From NCBI RefSeq assembly GCF_030764225.1, contig NZ_JASAXH010000004.1: a DNA stretch of 64,000 bases; one strand, 5' to 3'. The translations under genes and the position numbers were made by a program. Below the pieces are notes generated by a model that had not been told where the DNA came from, did not search any database, and saw only the letters and a program-made list of their open reading frames with translations. Shown in pieces: positions 10,339 to 18,241 of this stretch. Origin of the DNA: Phocoenobacter atlanticus. Lineage in GTDB: Bacteria > Pseudomonadota > Gammaproteobacteria > Enterobacterales > Pasteurellaceae. How positions within the stretch are numbered: position 1 is the stretch's first letter; each line of letters starts with the position of its first letter.

Positions 10339-11037
10339 ATGCAACTTCCACCACTAAAACAAGGTATATTAATCAAACGTTATAAACGTTTTCTAGCAGA
10401 TATAATGTTGCCTAATGGAGAGCAAATTACTATTCATTGCCCTAATACTGGAGCAATGACAGGTTGCGCAACAGAGGGCGATCGAGTATGGTTTTCTACC
10501 TCAGATAATCCAAAACGTAAATATGCCCACACTTGGGAACTCACTGAAACACAACAAGGCGATTTTATTTGTGTGAATACACAACGAGCCAATCAATTAG
10601 TTAATGAGGCATTGCAACATAAATGGATTGAGGAACTGGCTCAATATCAACATATTCAAGCAGAAGTAAAATATGGCGAAGAAAAGAGTCGTATTGATTT
10701 TTTACTTGATGAAAGCTGCTTTGTCGAAGTGAAATCCACCACGCTATTAACAGAAAATGGCATAGGAATGTTCCCTGATACCCAAACCTTACGAGGTCAA
10801 AAACACCTAAGGGAACTGACCATAATGGCACAACAAGGTTATTCAGCGGTTATTTTCTTTGCTATTTTGCATTCTGGCATTCACACTTTTGAGGTTGCCA
10901 AACAGATTGATCCTAAATATGCTGAGCTATTTCAGCAAGCCCTTGAAAAAGGTATACAAGCGGTCTGTTACAAAGCAAAATTTACTATTGATAATGGGGT
11001 TCCTGTTGCGATGGAGCTTGTTCAGAGAGTAGTTTGA
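10339..11037 (+). CDS. sfsA: Sugar fermentation stimulation protein SfsA
   Basis: 232 residues, the usual SfsA length (E. coli 234). Recognisable family blocks are the N-terminal KRYKRFLADI, the CPNTGAMTGC block, and the C-terminal nuclease-like core with RIDFLL, FVEVKSTTL and FPDTQTLRG. SfsA was first described as a DNA-binding stimulator of maltose metabolism; its fold resembles PD-(D/E)XK nucleases and its cellular role is still unclear. The ATG follows AAAGGA at good spacing, 44 bases after ydiJ, with one uptake-signal core (ACCGCTT) in the gap and another inside the gene near 10960. Confidence 0.93.
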   Translation: MQLPPLKQGILIKRYKRFLADIMLPNGEQITIHCPNTGAMTGCATEGDRVWFSTSDNPKRKYAHTWELTETQQGDFICVNTQRANQLVNEALQHKWIEELAQYQHIQAEVKYGEEKSRIDFLLDESCFVEVKSTTLLTENGIGMFPDTQTLRGQKHLRELTIMAQQGYSAVIFFAILHSGIHTFEVAKQIDPKYAELFQQALEKGIQAVCYKAKFTIDNGVPVAMELVQRVV

Positions 11038-11088
11038 TATTTATAGTTAGACACTTTAATTGCAAATTTTTATCAAGATCGTACCGCT

Positions 11089-11885
11089 TTATTTACGATT
11101 ACTGAGTTGTTTATATCTTTTTATCAATAAAGGAAAAGCTTTTTCGATCCAAAAATTAGAACTAATTCCACCGCCTGACATACCACCAAAATTAAATTCT
11201 TTTACATCATAACCATACTCGTTTTGCAATATCGTTACAGGTTTTAATGCACTACCAATATGCCTATAAGGGGATAAAGCCTTATAATCAAGGTTGCTAA
11301 TGTCGCCAATGATAGGTTCAGCCCCTGCTTGTACGCAAATGCCGTGTGGTAACTTATGTAAAATAACATCTTTAATAATACTACCGTCAAAATCTATTGT
11401 TAAATTTTTTGTTAAGGTGTCAATACCGCCTAACTTATCAATCAATCTATGATTTATAAAGGTAAGCCAATCAATTCTTTTTAATACGTGAAGAAACTTT
11501 CTTTCATTAGTTTCTTGATTACAGTATTGAAACATATTCCAAAAACCTTCAAATTTAGTAGGGTCTAAGAGTAAATATTTTTTTATTCTCGCCATAATTT
11601 ACTCCATTTATTTGGATAGTTGGTATGTGCGTAATCTCGATTAACCGTAAAACCAACATTTCCTGATAAAAATTTCATTTCACTACATAAATCTAATACT
11701 TTTGAAATAAATTCAGAAGCACCCATTTCTGATACGGTATTATACGGAAGCATTAAACGAATAGCTCCAACATAATCAGGTATTTTTGGCGAATTAAAAG
11801 CATCAAACTTAAAGGCAATATCAGACATTGATTCTCGTACATCTGACTCTAACGATAATTGACGGCGATAATCCCAATATTGAGA
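11089..11885 (-). pseudogene. Broken type VI immunity-like gene (DUF3396/TsiV3 family), truncated and frameshifted
   Basis: Two overlapping minus-strand frames (11583-11828 and 11089-11595) together read as one DUF3396-like protein. The first gives a block around DYVGAIRLMLPYN and GNVGFTVNRDY. The second gives RIDWLTF, DKLGG, CVQAGAEPIIGD and ALKPV, which match the remembered order of blocks in this family. The joint at 11583-11595 looks like one missing base near the codons for WRE, followed by IKKY. The frame is also open upstream of the ATG at 11828, without any start codon, right up to the stop codon of the neighbouring DUF1016 gene (11886-11888). The real N-terminus is therefore missing. 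Family members neutralise type VI effectors or occur in polymorphic toxin loci. Family assignment is from memory of motifs, not a search. Confidence 0.6.
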
Positions 11886-12938
11886 TTATGATTTATCAAT
11901 TTCAATTAATCTCTGTAAATCTTCTTTACTTGGTAAAACGGTTTCATATTTTACAGCAAACATTTGCTCGTTATCTTCAGGTAGTGTCATTTCTACCAAT
12001 GATTGTTTTTTATCTTTACAGAGTAAAATACCAATGGTTTTATTTTCATCATCTAATTTTATTTTGCGGTCATAGTAGTTTACATACATCTGCATCTGCC
12101 CTATGTCTTGATGTTTAATTTTCCCAATTTTTAAATCAAATAACACAAAACATTTTAATAGACGGTTATAAAACACTAAATCTATAAAAAAATGTTCTTC
12201 ATCATAACTGATGCGTACCTGTCTTCCAACAAAAGTAAACCCTTTACCTAATTCTAAAAGAAATTTTTGCAAATTATCTATTATCTTACTTTCTAAATCT
12301 TGTTCAGAATATGAACTTAATTCAGGTAAACCTAAAAATTCAAGAACATAAGGCTCTTTTAAAATATCTTTTGGTGTTTCTACAATATGCCCTTTTATTG
12401 ATAATTCTTTTATTTTTTCTTTATCTCTACTTAAAACCAAACGCTCATATAACGAACTATCAAATTGACGATTTAATTCTGATAAACTCCAATTGTTTTC
12501 TCTTGCTTCAATTTCATAAAACTGTCGCTCTTGAATATTTTTAATTCTCATTAGTTTTAAATAATGCGACCAACTTAATGAAAAGTCATAATTTTTAGTA
12601 TTTGTAGATTTTTCACCCAATAAGTCAGACACTGTCTGACCAATTGCTTTTTGACTATATTCTAGATAAAACTTCCTCATTTGTTTTATATTTGTTTTAG
12701 AAAATCCTTTTCCAAATTGAGAAGTCAGATGCTCTGATAATTCTGTAATTAAATTTTGCCCATAACCCGCTTTTTCTTTACCATTTTGCTCTTCTTCAAC
12801 AATCATTCTACCTATCTCAAAATAAGTATAAACCATTGATATATTGATTGCTGTTGTTACTTTTTGTCTAGACTGAATAAGTAATTCACTCACAGACTGT
12901 AAAAAGTTATTTTTAGTATTTTTAATTATGTTGCTCAT
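11886..12938 (-). CDS. DUF1016 (YhcG-type) PD-(D/E)XK nuclease-fold protein
   Basis: 350-residue protein with the two typical parts of the family. The N-terminal DUF1016 winged helical region contains TYFEIGRMIVEEEQNG and FGKGFSKTNIKQMRKFY. The C-terminal nuclease domain has FIDLVFYNRLLKCFVLFDLK followed by HQDIGQMQMYVNYYDR, giving the D...D-x-K pattern of PD-(D/E)XK enzymes. Such proteins are frequent near restriction, toxin-antitoxin and mobile loci; a defence or DNA-processing role is plausible but unproven. The ATG follows AAAGGT. Its stop codon abuts, in the same frame, the remnant of the immunity-like gene, suggesting that this gene arrived by a rearrangement that removed the neighbour's 5' end. 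Confidence 0.88.
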   Translation of the reverse strand: MSNIIKNTKNNFLQSVSELLIQSRQKVTTAINISMVYTYFEIGRMIVEEEQNGKEKAGYGQNLITELSEHLTSQFGKGFSKTNIKQMRKFYLEYSQKAIGQTVSDLLGEKSTNTKNYDFSLSWSHYLKLMRIKNIQERQFYEIEARENNWSLSELNRQFDSSLYERLVLSRDKEKIKELSIKGHIVETPKDILKEPYVLEFLGLPELSSYSEQDLESKIIDNLQKFLLELGKGFTFVGRQVRISYDEEHFFIDLVFYNRLLKCFVLFDLKIGKIKHQDIGQMQMYVNYYDRKIKLDDENKTIGILLCKDKKQSLVEMTLPEDNEQMFAVKYETVLPSKEDLQRLIEIDKS

Positions 12939-13029
12939 TTTTTACCTTTATAATTTAACCACTTAAAGTATAACAAAGTTAGGTTTGTTTTCGTAAATTC
13001 CTATAAAAATGTTACCGCTATTTATCCTA

Positions 13030-13530
13030 CTACAACTCTTCAATAATATACTTACTTTTAGTACATTTGTTTTTATTTAAAAGAATGATACTCAATACGA
13101 TAACAATAACAGATATAATGTGTGAAAAACCATATATAGCCTGTAAAAGTCCACAAGAAAAACCGATTAAAAGCAAAATTAAAATTCTTATTACTGAAAG
13201 ACGTTTACTTTTTGTGTGTTGATATTTTATGCTAAAAACCTTAACCACTTCATTATTTCGTTGTACTACACATTCGTAAATTCCTTTTACTAGGCTCAAT
13301 ACCTTAAATGTAACTTTATAAGCATTACCCTTATCATCTGTAAATTCACTCGTACTTGTTAGCTTCAGATTTCTTTTTTCTACGACCAATTTATTATTTA
13401 CAAAAATTCTTTCTTTACCTAGCATAGATAGAGCTATTTGAATAGTATTTATACCGTCATTGCAAATAAGCCAAATACTGTCTTTTATATTTGCTTGTGA
13501 TTGTGTAGAAATATTGTAATGTTTTACCAT
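13030..13530 (-). CDS. Hypothetical protein with two C-terminal membrane segments
   Basis: 166 residues; not recognised. The first ~105 residues form a soluble beta-rich part with phrases such as IFVNNKLVVEKRNLKLT and GNAYKVTFKVL that suggests a small beta sandwich. Then come two hydrophobic helices (around RILILLLIGFSCGLL and IISVIVIVLSIILL) and a lysine-rich tail. The ATG follows AAAGGAAG. It belongs to the minus-strand accessory strip and is separated from the genes on either side by uptake-signal-like sequences. No function is claimed. Confidence 0.65.
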   Translation of the reverse strand: MVKHYNISTQSQANIKDSIWLICNDGINTIQIALSMLGKERIFVNNKLVVEKRNLKLTSTSEFTDDKGNAYKVTFKVLSLVKGIYECVVQRNNEVVKVFSIKYQHTKSKRLSVIRILILLLIGFSCGLLQAIYGFSHIISVIVIVLSIILLNKNKCTKSKYIIEEL

Positions 13531-13556
13531 ATTATTCTTCCTTTTGTTGTAGGTAC

Positions 13557-13590
13557 AATTTGTAAATTTGGGATGGAATGTTACCGCTTA
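13557..13590 (-). repeat. Single extended uptake signal sequence
   Basis: Read on the minus strand, the core AAGCGGT is followed by an AT-rich stretch and a TTTGCAAA-like segment (here degenerate). It lies between two small membrane-protein genes, downstream of 13600-13944. Confidence 0.5.
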
Positions 13591-13599
13591 TTATTTGCT

Positions 13600-13944
13600 T
13601 TATACCTCACCTGCATGATAAAAACCAAAGAAAATACAATAAAAGATAAGGTATGAAATAACAAACATTAAAATTAAGTTGATACTAAGCATAATATAAG
13701 TATGATGTTTAAATCCTTTTTGTCGTATTTTAAAATACATTTGAATACAAAAAGGGATTAATGGTGTATAAATAAACAATCCTATCATCTCTTTATCATC
13801 AGGAATAACTACCCATAATAAATAGAGCAAATATTGACCTATATCTGTTGATAGTTCGGTTTCAAAAATCCACACAGAAAAACACACGACATAAAGAATA
13901 GTTAATATATTGTAAATATACAGTTTATTTTTAAACATATTCAT
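13600..13944 (-). CDS. Hypothetical small membrane protein
   Basis: 114 residues, not recognised, with three hydrophobic stretches (around ILTILYVVCFSVWIF, IGLFIYTPLIPFCIQMYF and IMLSINLILMFVISYLIFY) that would make an inner-membrane protein with short loops. The ATG is preceded by AAGGAAAAT at normal spacing. It is a member of the minus-strand accessory strip; base composition is even more AT-rich than the housekeeping genes around it. Confidence 0.6.
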   Translation of the reverse strand: MNMFKNKLYIYNILTILYVVCFSVWIFETELSTDIGQYLLYLLWVVIPDDKEMIGLFIYTPLIPFCIQMYFKIRQKGFKHHTYIMLSINLILMFVISYLIFYCIFFGFYHAGEV

Positions 13945-13963
13945 ATTTTCCTTAAAGTTAATC

Positions 13964-13994
13964 TTTGCAAATTCCTATAAAAATCCTACCGCTT
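13964..13994 (-). repeat. Single extended uptake signal sequence
   Basis: On the minus strand AAGCGGT (13988-13994) is followed by GGATTTTTATAG and AATTTGCAAA, the full extended Apl-type uptake signal with its AT-rich tail. It lies immediately upstream of the small membrane-protein gene. Confidence 0.65.
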
Positions 13995-14000
13995 TATTAA

Positions 14001-14180
14001 CTATTTACTATTTAAAAACCAATTGACAATATTATCTGACTTTTTTGATTTTTTAGGGGTTTCTTCAAGTCCTTGTTTAATTCTTTCTTTTTTAATATGA
14101 TTATTTGTTTTACCTGCTAATGTAAGTATTCTCGTATATACAAAATCCATATATGGATAATTTTTATCATTACTACCCTT
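14001..14180 (-). pseudogene. C-terminal fragment of an unidentified gene
   Basis: An open stretch of about 59 codons ending at TAG 14001-14003 and bounded upstream by an in-frame TAA (14181-14183). It reads through YPYMDFVYTRILTLAGK and a lysine-rich tail ending NWFLNSK. There is no ribosome binding site with a convincing start; the only internal ATG would give about 50 residues. It looks like the tail of a longer protein whose front part has been lost, sitting directly after the lipoprotein gene. It could also be a genuine small gene; identity unknown. Confidence 0.35.
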
Positions 14181-14189
14181 TTACTTCTC

Positions 14190-14627
14190 TTATTCTAAAT
14201 ACAAATCATACCCTCGGTGTTCCCCAATATTCCCTTTTTCAGAAATTAAACGGTGAGGACGATAAACAAAGAAGACGACCTCATAAATCCCCTTATTATC
14301 TTTAATTTTAATATATTGCTCTTGCTTTTTTTCTGTATATATATATTTACTGTAATCATAATCACGGTATTCAAAAGAATATGTACCTGTAAAGACAACT
14401 TTATCTATTATTTTAGCTTTAGCATTTTTAATGATTTTGCTCAATTCTACTTTATTATTATCATAAAATTTGAGGGTTATTTGATCTCTAGGGCTTTTAA
14501 ATATTTTCCCCACTAAGTATGAGTGACTAATATTTGTTGGTTGGTAGTAGGGTTCAGCAACAAAAGGCATACGCAGATCGCAGGCGGTGAGTATAAGTAA
14601 ACTTAAATAAATATATATTTTTTTCAT
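14190..14627 (-). CDS. Hypothetical lipoprotein
   Basis: 145 residues with a lipoprotein signal peptide (KK, hydrophobic core, lipobox LTAC with Cys16), so it should be membrane-anchored and periplasmic or outer-membrane facing. After the Cys, the segment ISHSYLVGKIFKS resembles ISKSLLPEKIFKG in the next lipoprotein upstream, while the rest differs. The remainder reads like a small beta-rich domain (ITLKFYDNNKVELSKI, VVFTGTYSFEYRDYDY). The start is supported by AGGATAA upstream. Not recognised; in this neighbourhood an immunity lipoprotein is one possibility. Confidence 0.7.
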   Translation of the reverse strand: MKKIYIYLSLLILTACDLRMPFVAEPYYQPTNISHSYLVGKIFKSPRDQITLKFYDNNKVELSKIIKNAKAKIIDKVVFTGTYSFEYRDYDYSKYIYTEKKQEQYIKIKDNKGIYEVVFFVYRPHRLISEKGNIGEHRGYDLYLE

Positions 14628-14641
14628 TTGGTTTATCCTTT

Positions 14642-15367
14642 TTAATTTAAGAGAAATTCAAACTCGCTATAAGTTGCATTCATAATAGTGGATTGATAGG
14701 GTATTTTATCCTCATCTCCCTCTTTAAATATTTTCTTAATTGACTTTACTTTTATTTCATTTGGTTTTGTATCAGGGAAGTAATAAACCGCTCTTTCTTG
14801 AATAACTAAATGACTGTTTTGTTGTTTAGAATAGTAATTAACATATTTAGGAGAGGCTTCTACAAGTTCAAATACCCCTTTTTTTAGTATCGCATTTTCA
14901 ATTCCACAACCGTGTTCTAATAGCGTAAAATCTATTTTTTTAGGAAATTGAATGGGCGTTGTTTCGATAATTTCAAAGGTTAGATCACTGGAATAACAAT
15001 CAGGGGCACCACAATCAAGGTCGTGAAGATTAAAAGGAATGTTAAAATGAATTTTATTATCTATTTGTTTTACAAGACCTTTAATATACAAATCTTGCAG
15101 TATAGGATTAGACTTTATATTTTCGTTAGGTTTTGAATTAAGAAGTAATTGTCTTATTGCTTCCTGCTCTTCTTCAAAGGTCAATTTTGCACTATTTTGC
15201 TTTTTATTTTGGCTATCAGACCCCTTAAATATTTTTTCTGGTAAAAGTGATTTGCTAATATCAACATATTGAGAGGAGAGAGGAGTAATAACTGAAGTGT
15301 GAAAATCACAGGCAGTCAGTGTCAACAAACTAACTAAAGCAAAACTTTGTTTTATGTGTTTTTTCAT
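14642..15367 (-). CDS. Hypothetical lipoprotein, related at its N-terminus to the next gene
   Basis: 241 residues with a clear type II signal peptide and lipobox LTAC. The mature N-terminus (ACDFHTSV then ISKSLLPEKIFKG) resembles that of the 145-residue lipoprotein 14 bases downstream, which points to duplication followed by divergence or domain swapping. The C-terminal part contains a pair of close cysteines (DLDCGAPDCYS) and another in HGCGIENA, possibly disulphide-bonded in the periplasm. The two genes are likely co-transcribed. No family recognised; no function claimed. Confidence 0.7.
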   Translation of the reverse strand: MKKHIKQSFALVSLLTLTACDFHTSVITPLSSQYVDISKSLLPEKIFKGSDSQNKKQNSAKLTFEEEQEAIRQLLLNSKPNENIKSNPILQDLYIKGLVKQIDNKIHFNIPFNLHDLDCGAPDCYSSDLTFEIIETTPIQFPKKIDFTLLEHGCGIENAILKKGVFELVEASPKYVNYYSKQQNSHLVIQERAVYYFPDTKPNEIKVKSIKKIFKEGDEDKIPYQSTIMNATYSEFEFLLN

Positions 15368-15432
15368 CTTTTTTCCTATGTTCTTATATTCAAAGGCTTT
15401 CCCATAATAGTAGATTTAGGACAAAATGAAAA

Positions 15433-15460
15433 CAGATAACATTTTTTATAATATTATCTG
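15433..15460 (-). terminator. Probable terminator of the short-chain dehydrogenase gene
   Basis: CAGATAA and TTATCTG form a hairpin with flanking ATT/AAT pairs. On the minus strand it is followed by TTTTCATTTTGT, a T-rich tail, shortly after the stop of the gene at 15480-16187. Confidence 0.45.
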
Positions 15461-15479
15461 CTATTTCAAAAATAATTTA

Positions 15480-16187
15480 CTATTTACCCACTCGAACATC
15501 GTGTAACCATATTTTATCTGGTTGAGAAAGCATATAAGCAATAACGTCAGCCAAATCTTCAGGATTAGTAAAGTTTTGTGTATCAAAATTATCACCACTT
15601 TTGGCAAACATCTCAGTATTAGTACCACTTTGATAAACACCTGCAATTTTTATATTGGTCTCTGCTAAATCTTGCTTTAATACTTCAGTAAAACCTCGAA
15701 TTCCATATTTACTTGCGGTGTAAACCGATTGGTTCTGTTGTGCAACAACCCCTGACTTTGAAACAATGTTAATGATACGAGCTTCTTCACGTTGTCTTAA
15801 AACAGGAAGCAATAAGCGTGTGGTATGAATAACCGCCAACAAATTAGTTTGAATAATATCGTCAACCATTTTGGCATCCATCTCATCCACAGGCATTAAT
15901 TTTTGCCAAATTCCAGCATTATTAATAAGAACATCAACAGTACCAAAATCGGAAACAATGGATTGTAACGTTAATTCTAATTTTTCAGTATCACAAATAT
16001 CACAGATATAATAGTTGGTATTAACAGCACCGAGCTCCTTGGCTTGTTTTACCACTTCTACTAACTGTTTTTCATTGCGAGCAATTAATGCCAATTGGCA
16101 TTTTTCTTTTGCCAGTCTTAACGCTAATTGCTTACCAATGCCTGTACTTGCCCCAGTTATAACAATAATTTTATTGGATAATTCCAT
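15480..16187 (-). CDS. Short-chain dehydrogenase/reductase (SDR) family protein
   Basis: 235-residue classical SDR with a Rossmann fold. The cofactor motif TGASTGIG is at residues ~11-18, the structural NNAG follows, and the catalytic Ser and Tyr-x-x-x-Lys are present (VSKSGVV...YTASK). An Arg shortly after the beta-2 strand (ALIARNEK) suggests NADP preference. Substrate cannot be read from the sequence. Start is supported by AAGGAGAAGG upstream. It is followed by its own hairpin and lies within the accessory strip, but it looks like an ordinary metabolic gene. Confidence 0.88.
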   Translation of the reverse strand: MELSNKIIVITGASTGIGKQLALRLAKEKCQLALIARNEKQLVEVVKQAKELGAVNTNYYICDICDTEKLELTLQSIVSDFGTVDVLINNAGIWQKLMPVDEMDAKMVDDIIQTNLLAVIHTTRLLLPVLRQREEARIINIVSKSGVVAQQNQSVYTASKYGIRGFTEVLKQDLAETNIKIAGVYQSGTNTEMFAKSGDNFDTQNFTNPEDLADVIAYMLSQPDKIWLHDVRVGK

Positions 16188-16214
16188 TTTTTCCTTCTCC
16201 TTGTAGATATGTAT

Positions 16215-16706
16215 TTATTGTAACTTTATTGACTTACCATAAACGCTGCCATCAAATTCAAAAATTAATTCTTCATTACTTTTCAATGCGTTAATAACAG
16301 TATTTATATCCTCTTCACTATAATTAGACCAAAATAACATATCTGATATCGTTCCCTCTGATCTTTTATAATAATCTTCGATAACTTTAGTATATTTTTC
16401 TAAATAATACATTTGCTCTGGTGGTTCTGTTTCCCAAATTAACCGTAAACCCTCATTTATTTCTGCTTCACTTATCGTGCCAACCTCAATTGGCTGAATA
16501 GCTAAACTATCACAAAACTCGTCTAAACTCATCGAGCACCAGTAGTTATCTAAGGTATCAATATCTGTATGCATTACTGCGATTTTATTTACTTGCTCTA
16601 AAATAGATTCTTTTTTCTCTTGAGGGAGATCTTCACTATAATCTTCTAATAAATGAAATAAGTTTTCACTTCTTATTGTTTCTTGTTTAGTCATTATTGA
16701 TTTCAT
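16215..16706 (-). CDS. Hypothetical acidic protein
   Basis: 163 residues, very acidic, no signal peptide or membrane segment, and no recognised family. Recurrent features are Glu/Asp-rich helices (LLEDYSEDLPQEKK, EEDINTVINALKSNEEL) and a Trp/Tyr-containing middle (MYYLEKYTKVIEDYYKR). Start ATG is preceded by AAGGAGC. A palindromic repeat sits just upstream at 16724-16743. Small acidic cytoplasmic proteins next to an Imm6-like gene could be immunity proteins, but this is only a guess from context. Confidence 0.6.
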   Translation of the reverse strand: MKSIMTKQETIRSENLFHLLEDYSEDLPQEKKESILEQVNKIAVMHTDIDTLDNYWCSMSLDEFCDSLAIQPIEVGTISEAEINEGLRLIWETEPPEQMYYLEKYTKVIEDYYKRSEGTISDMLFWSNYSEEDINTVINALKSNEELIFEFDGSVYGKSIKLQ

Positions 16707-16723
16707 AATAGCTCCTTACGTGG

Positions 16724-16743
16724 AGACAGGGAATGCCCTGCCT
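16724..16743. repeat. Small palindromic repeat, copy A
   Basis: AGACAGGG and its imperfect inverse GCCCTGCCT face each other around AAT. 17 of 20 bases match the palindrome at 62611-62630, so this is a dispersed element. It lies in the 5' leader of the 163-residue gene. Confidence 0.55.
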
Positions 16744-16809
16744 TATATCAATATGTTATGTTAAAATATACCGTCACTCTATCTAAAAATAAAGTAACCT
16801 TATATTTGA

Positions 16810-17226
16810 CTATTGTACTTGTAATTTTTCATATAAAGCAAAAATTTCAAATACAACCTCATCAGTTGCTTCAATAACAGGTGCTGGCATCAAAGAAATT
16901 GTATTTTCCATTTTATGGGCAATATTTGCAATAAAACCAATAATATAGATTATGATATCTAATGCCTGCTCTTCTTTATCATTTTTTACTTGATAAACTA
17001 ACATTCCTAAATCATTATCTTCATCAATATTATCCAAAAATACACTGATAGCACTTGCTTGAATATCTTGTTGTAGTACAAACTGTTTTGCTTTAGTTGT
17101 GGCAGGGTTTACTGCTGTATAAATATTTTGATTATCTTTTAATAAGGGAATAACTTGCTCACAAACTTTCAACACCGCTTTACATTTTTCTATATCTGTT
17201 AATGTTAAAAAATCAGATTTTTGCAT
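16810..17226 (-). CDS. Small helical protein resembling immunity protein Imm6
   Basis: 138 residues, acidic and mostly helical. The layout resembles the Imm6 family of polymorphic-toxin immunity proteins as remembered: an N-terminal segment with CEQVIPLLKDNQNIY, a helix ending near SVFLDNIDEDNDLGMLVYQ, a second half with ALDIIIYIIGFIANIAHKMEN, and the terminal PAPVIEATDEVVFEIF. The similarity is of pattern rather than an alignment, so the call is tentative. It is 13 bases upstream-adjacent to the 3' end of ruvB on the same strand, so it could be transcribed as the last gene of the dolP-ruvB unit. No matching toxin is visible nearby. Confidence 0.5.
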   Translation of the reverse strand: MQKSDFLTLTDIEKCKAVLKVCEQVIPLLKDNQNIYTAVNPATTKAKQFVLQQDIQASAISVFLDNIDEDNDLGMLVYQVKNDKEEQALDIIIYIIGFIANIAHKMENTISLMPAPVIEATDEVVFEIFALYEKLQVQ

Positions 17227-17239
17227 AACTTTTTACTCA

Positions 17240-18241
17240 TTAATTTTCACTAAAACCAAAATGAGAGTAGGTTCTTGATGTTGCGATACGTCCTCTTGGG
17301 GTGCGTTGTAAAAAGCCTTGTTGAATAAGGTAAGGTTCTAATACATCTTCAATGGTATCTCGCTCTTCGCCAATGGCTGCTGCTAAGTTGTCTAGCCCAA
17401 CAGGTCCTCCATCAAAGCGTTCAATCACAGCAAGTAATAATTTTCTATCCATAAAATCAAACCCTTTTGGATCGACATCCAGCATTTTAAGGGCTTGTTG
17501 GGAAATTTCTTTAGAAATCACACCGCTATTTTTAACATCCGCAAAATCTCGTACTCGACGTAATAAACGGTTTGCAATTCGAGGTGTACCTCGTGAACGG
17601 CGAGCAATTTCAATTGCAGCCTCATTAGACAAGGCTAAATTTAAGCAATTGGCACTTCGTGTAACAATGGAAGTTAGATCTTCTACAGAATAAAATTCTA
17701 AACGTTGCACAATACCAAAACGATCTCGTAATGGCGAAGTAAGAGAACCAGCTCGAGTGGTTGCACCAACTAATGTAAAAGGAGGGAGATCTAACTTAAT
17801 GGAACGAGCAGCAGGTCCTTCACCAATCATTATATCCAACTGATAATCTTCCATTGCGGGATACAATATCTCTTCAATCATTGGGGAGAGACGGTGAATT
17901 TCATCAATAAAAAGGACATCATAAGGCTCAAGGTTAGTGAGCATTGCCGCCAAATCCCCTGCTTTTTCAAGTACTGGTCCTGAAGTGGTACGAATATTCA
18001 CGCCCATTTCATTGGCAATAATATTAGCAAGGGTAGTTTTTCCCAACCCCGGAGGTCCAAATATCAATAGATGATCGAGGGCATCTTGACGCATTTTAGC
18101 GGCTTGGATAAAAATTTCCATCTGCTCTCGAACCGTAGGTTGTCCCACATAATCAGCCAATAATTTTGGTCGGATTGCACGATCAATAACCTCTTCTTCT
18201 GGCTGAGAAGAGGCACTGATAATTCTATCTGCTTCTATCAT
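17240..18241 (-). CDS. ruvB: Holliday junction branch-migration motor RuvB
   Basis: 333-residue AAA+ ATPase that forms hexamers on DNA and, together with RuvA, drives Holliday junction migration for RuvC cleavage. Walker A GPPGLGKTT, Walker B DEIHR, sensor region GATTRAGSL and the C-terminal winged-helix (RTPRGRIAT) are all intact. The ATG overlaps the TGA of dolP by four bases (ATGA), implying translational coupling. In most gammaproteobacteria ruvB directly follows ruvA; here ruvA is not in the window and dolP precedes it, so the ruvAB pair has been split. Confidence 0.97.
   Translation of the reverse strand: MIEADRIISASSQPEEEVIDRAIRPKLLADYVGQPTVREQMEIFIQAAKMRQDALDHLLIFGPPGLGKTTLANIIANEMGVNIRTTSGPVLEKAGDLAAMLTNLEPYDVLFIDEIHRLSPMIEEILYPAMEDYQLDIMIGEGPAARSIKLDLPPFTLVGATTRAGSLTSPLRDRFGIVQRLEFYSVEDLTSIVTRSANCLNLALSNEAAIEIARRSRGTPRIANRLLRRVRDFADVKNSGVISKEISQQALKMLDVDPKGFDFMDRKLLLAVIERFDGGPVGLDNLAAAIGEERDTIEDVLEPYLIQQGFLQRTPRGRIATSRTYSHFGFSEN

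Noticed and set aside
11583..11600. Programmed -1 frameshift joining the two halves of the DUF3396-like gene
   Set aside because: The seven-A run lies after the stop codon of the first frame, so it cannot act as a slippery site for ribosomes coming from that frame; a plain one-base deletion explains it better.
11828..12118. Plus-strand open frame opposite the DUF1016 gene
   Set aside because: It is antisense to a well-supported gene and has low-complexity hydrophobic composition typical of AT-rich shadows.
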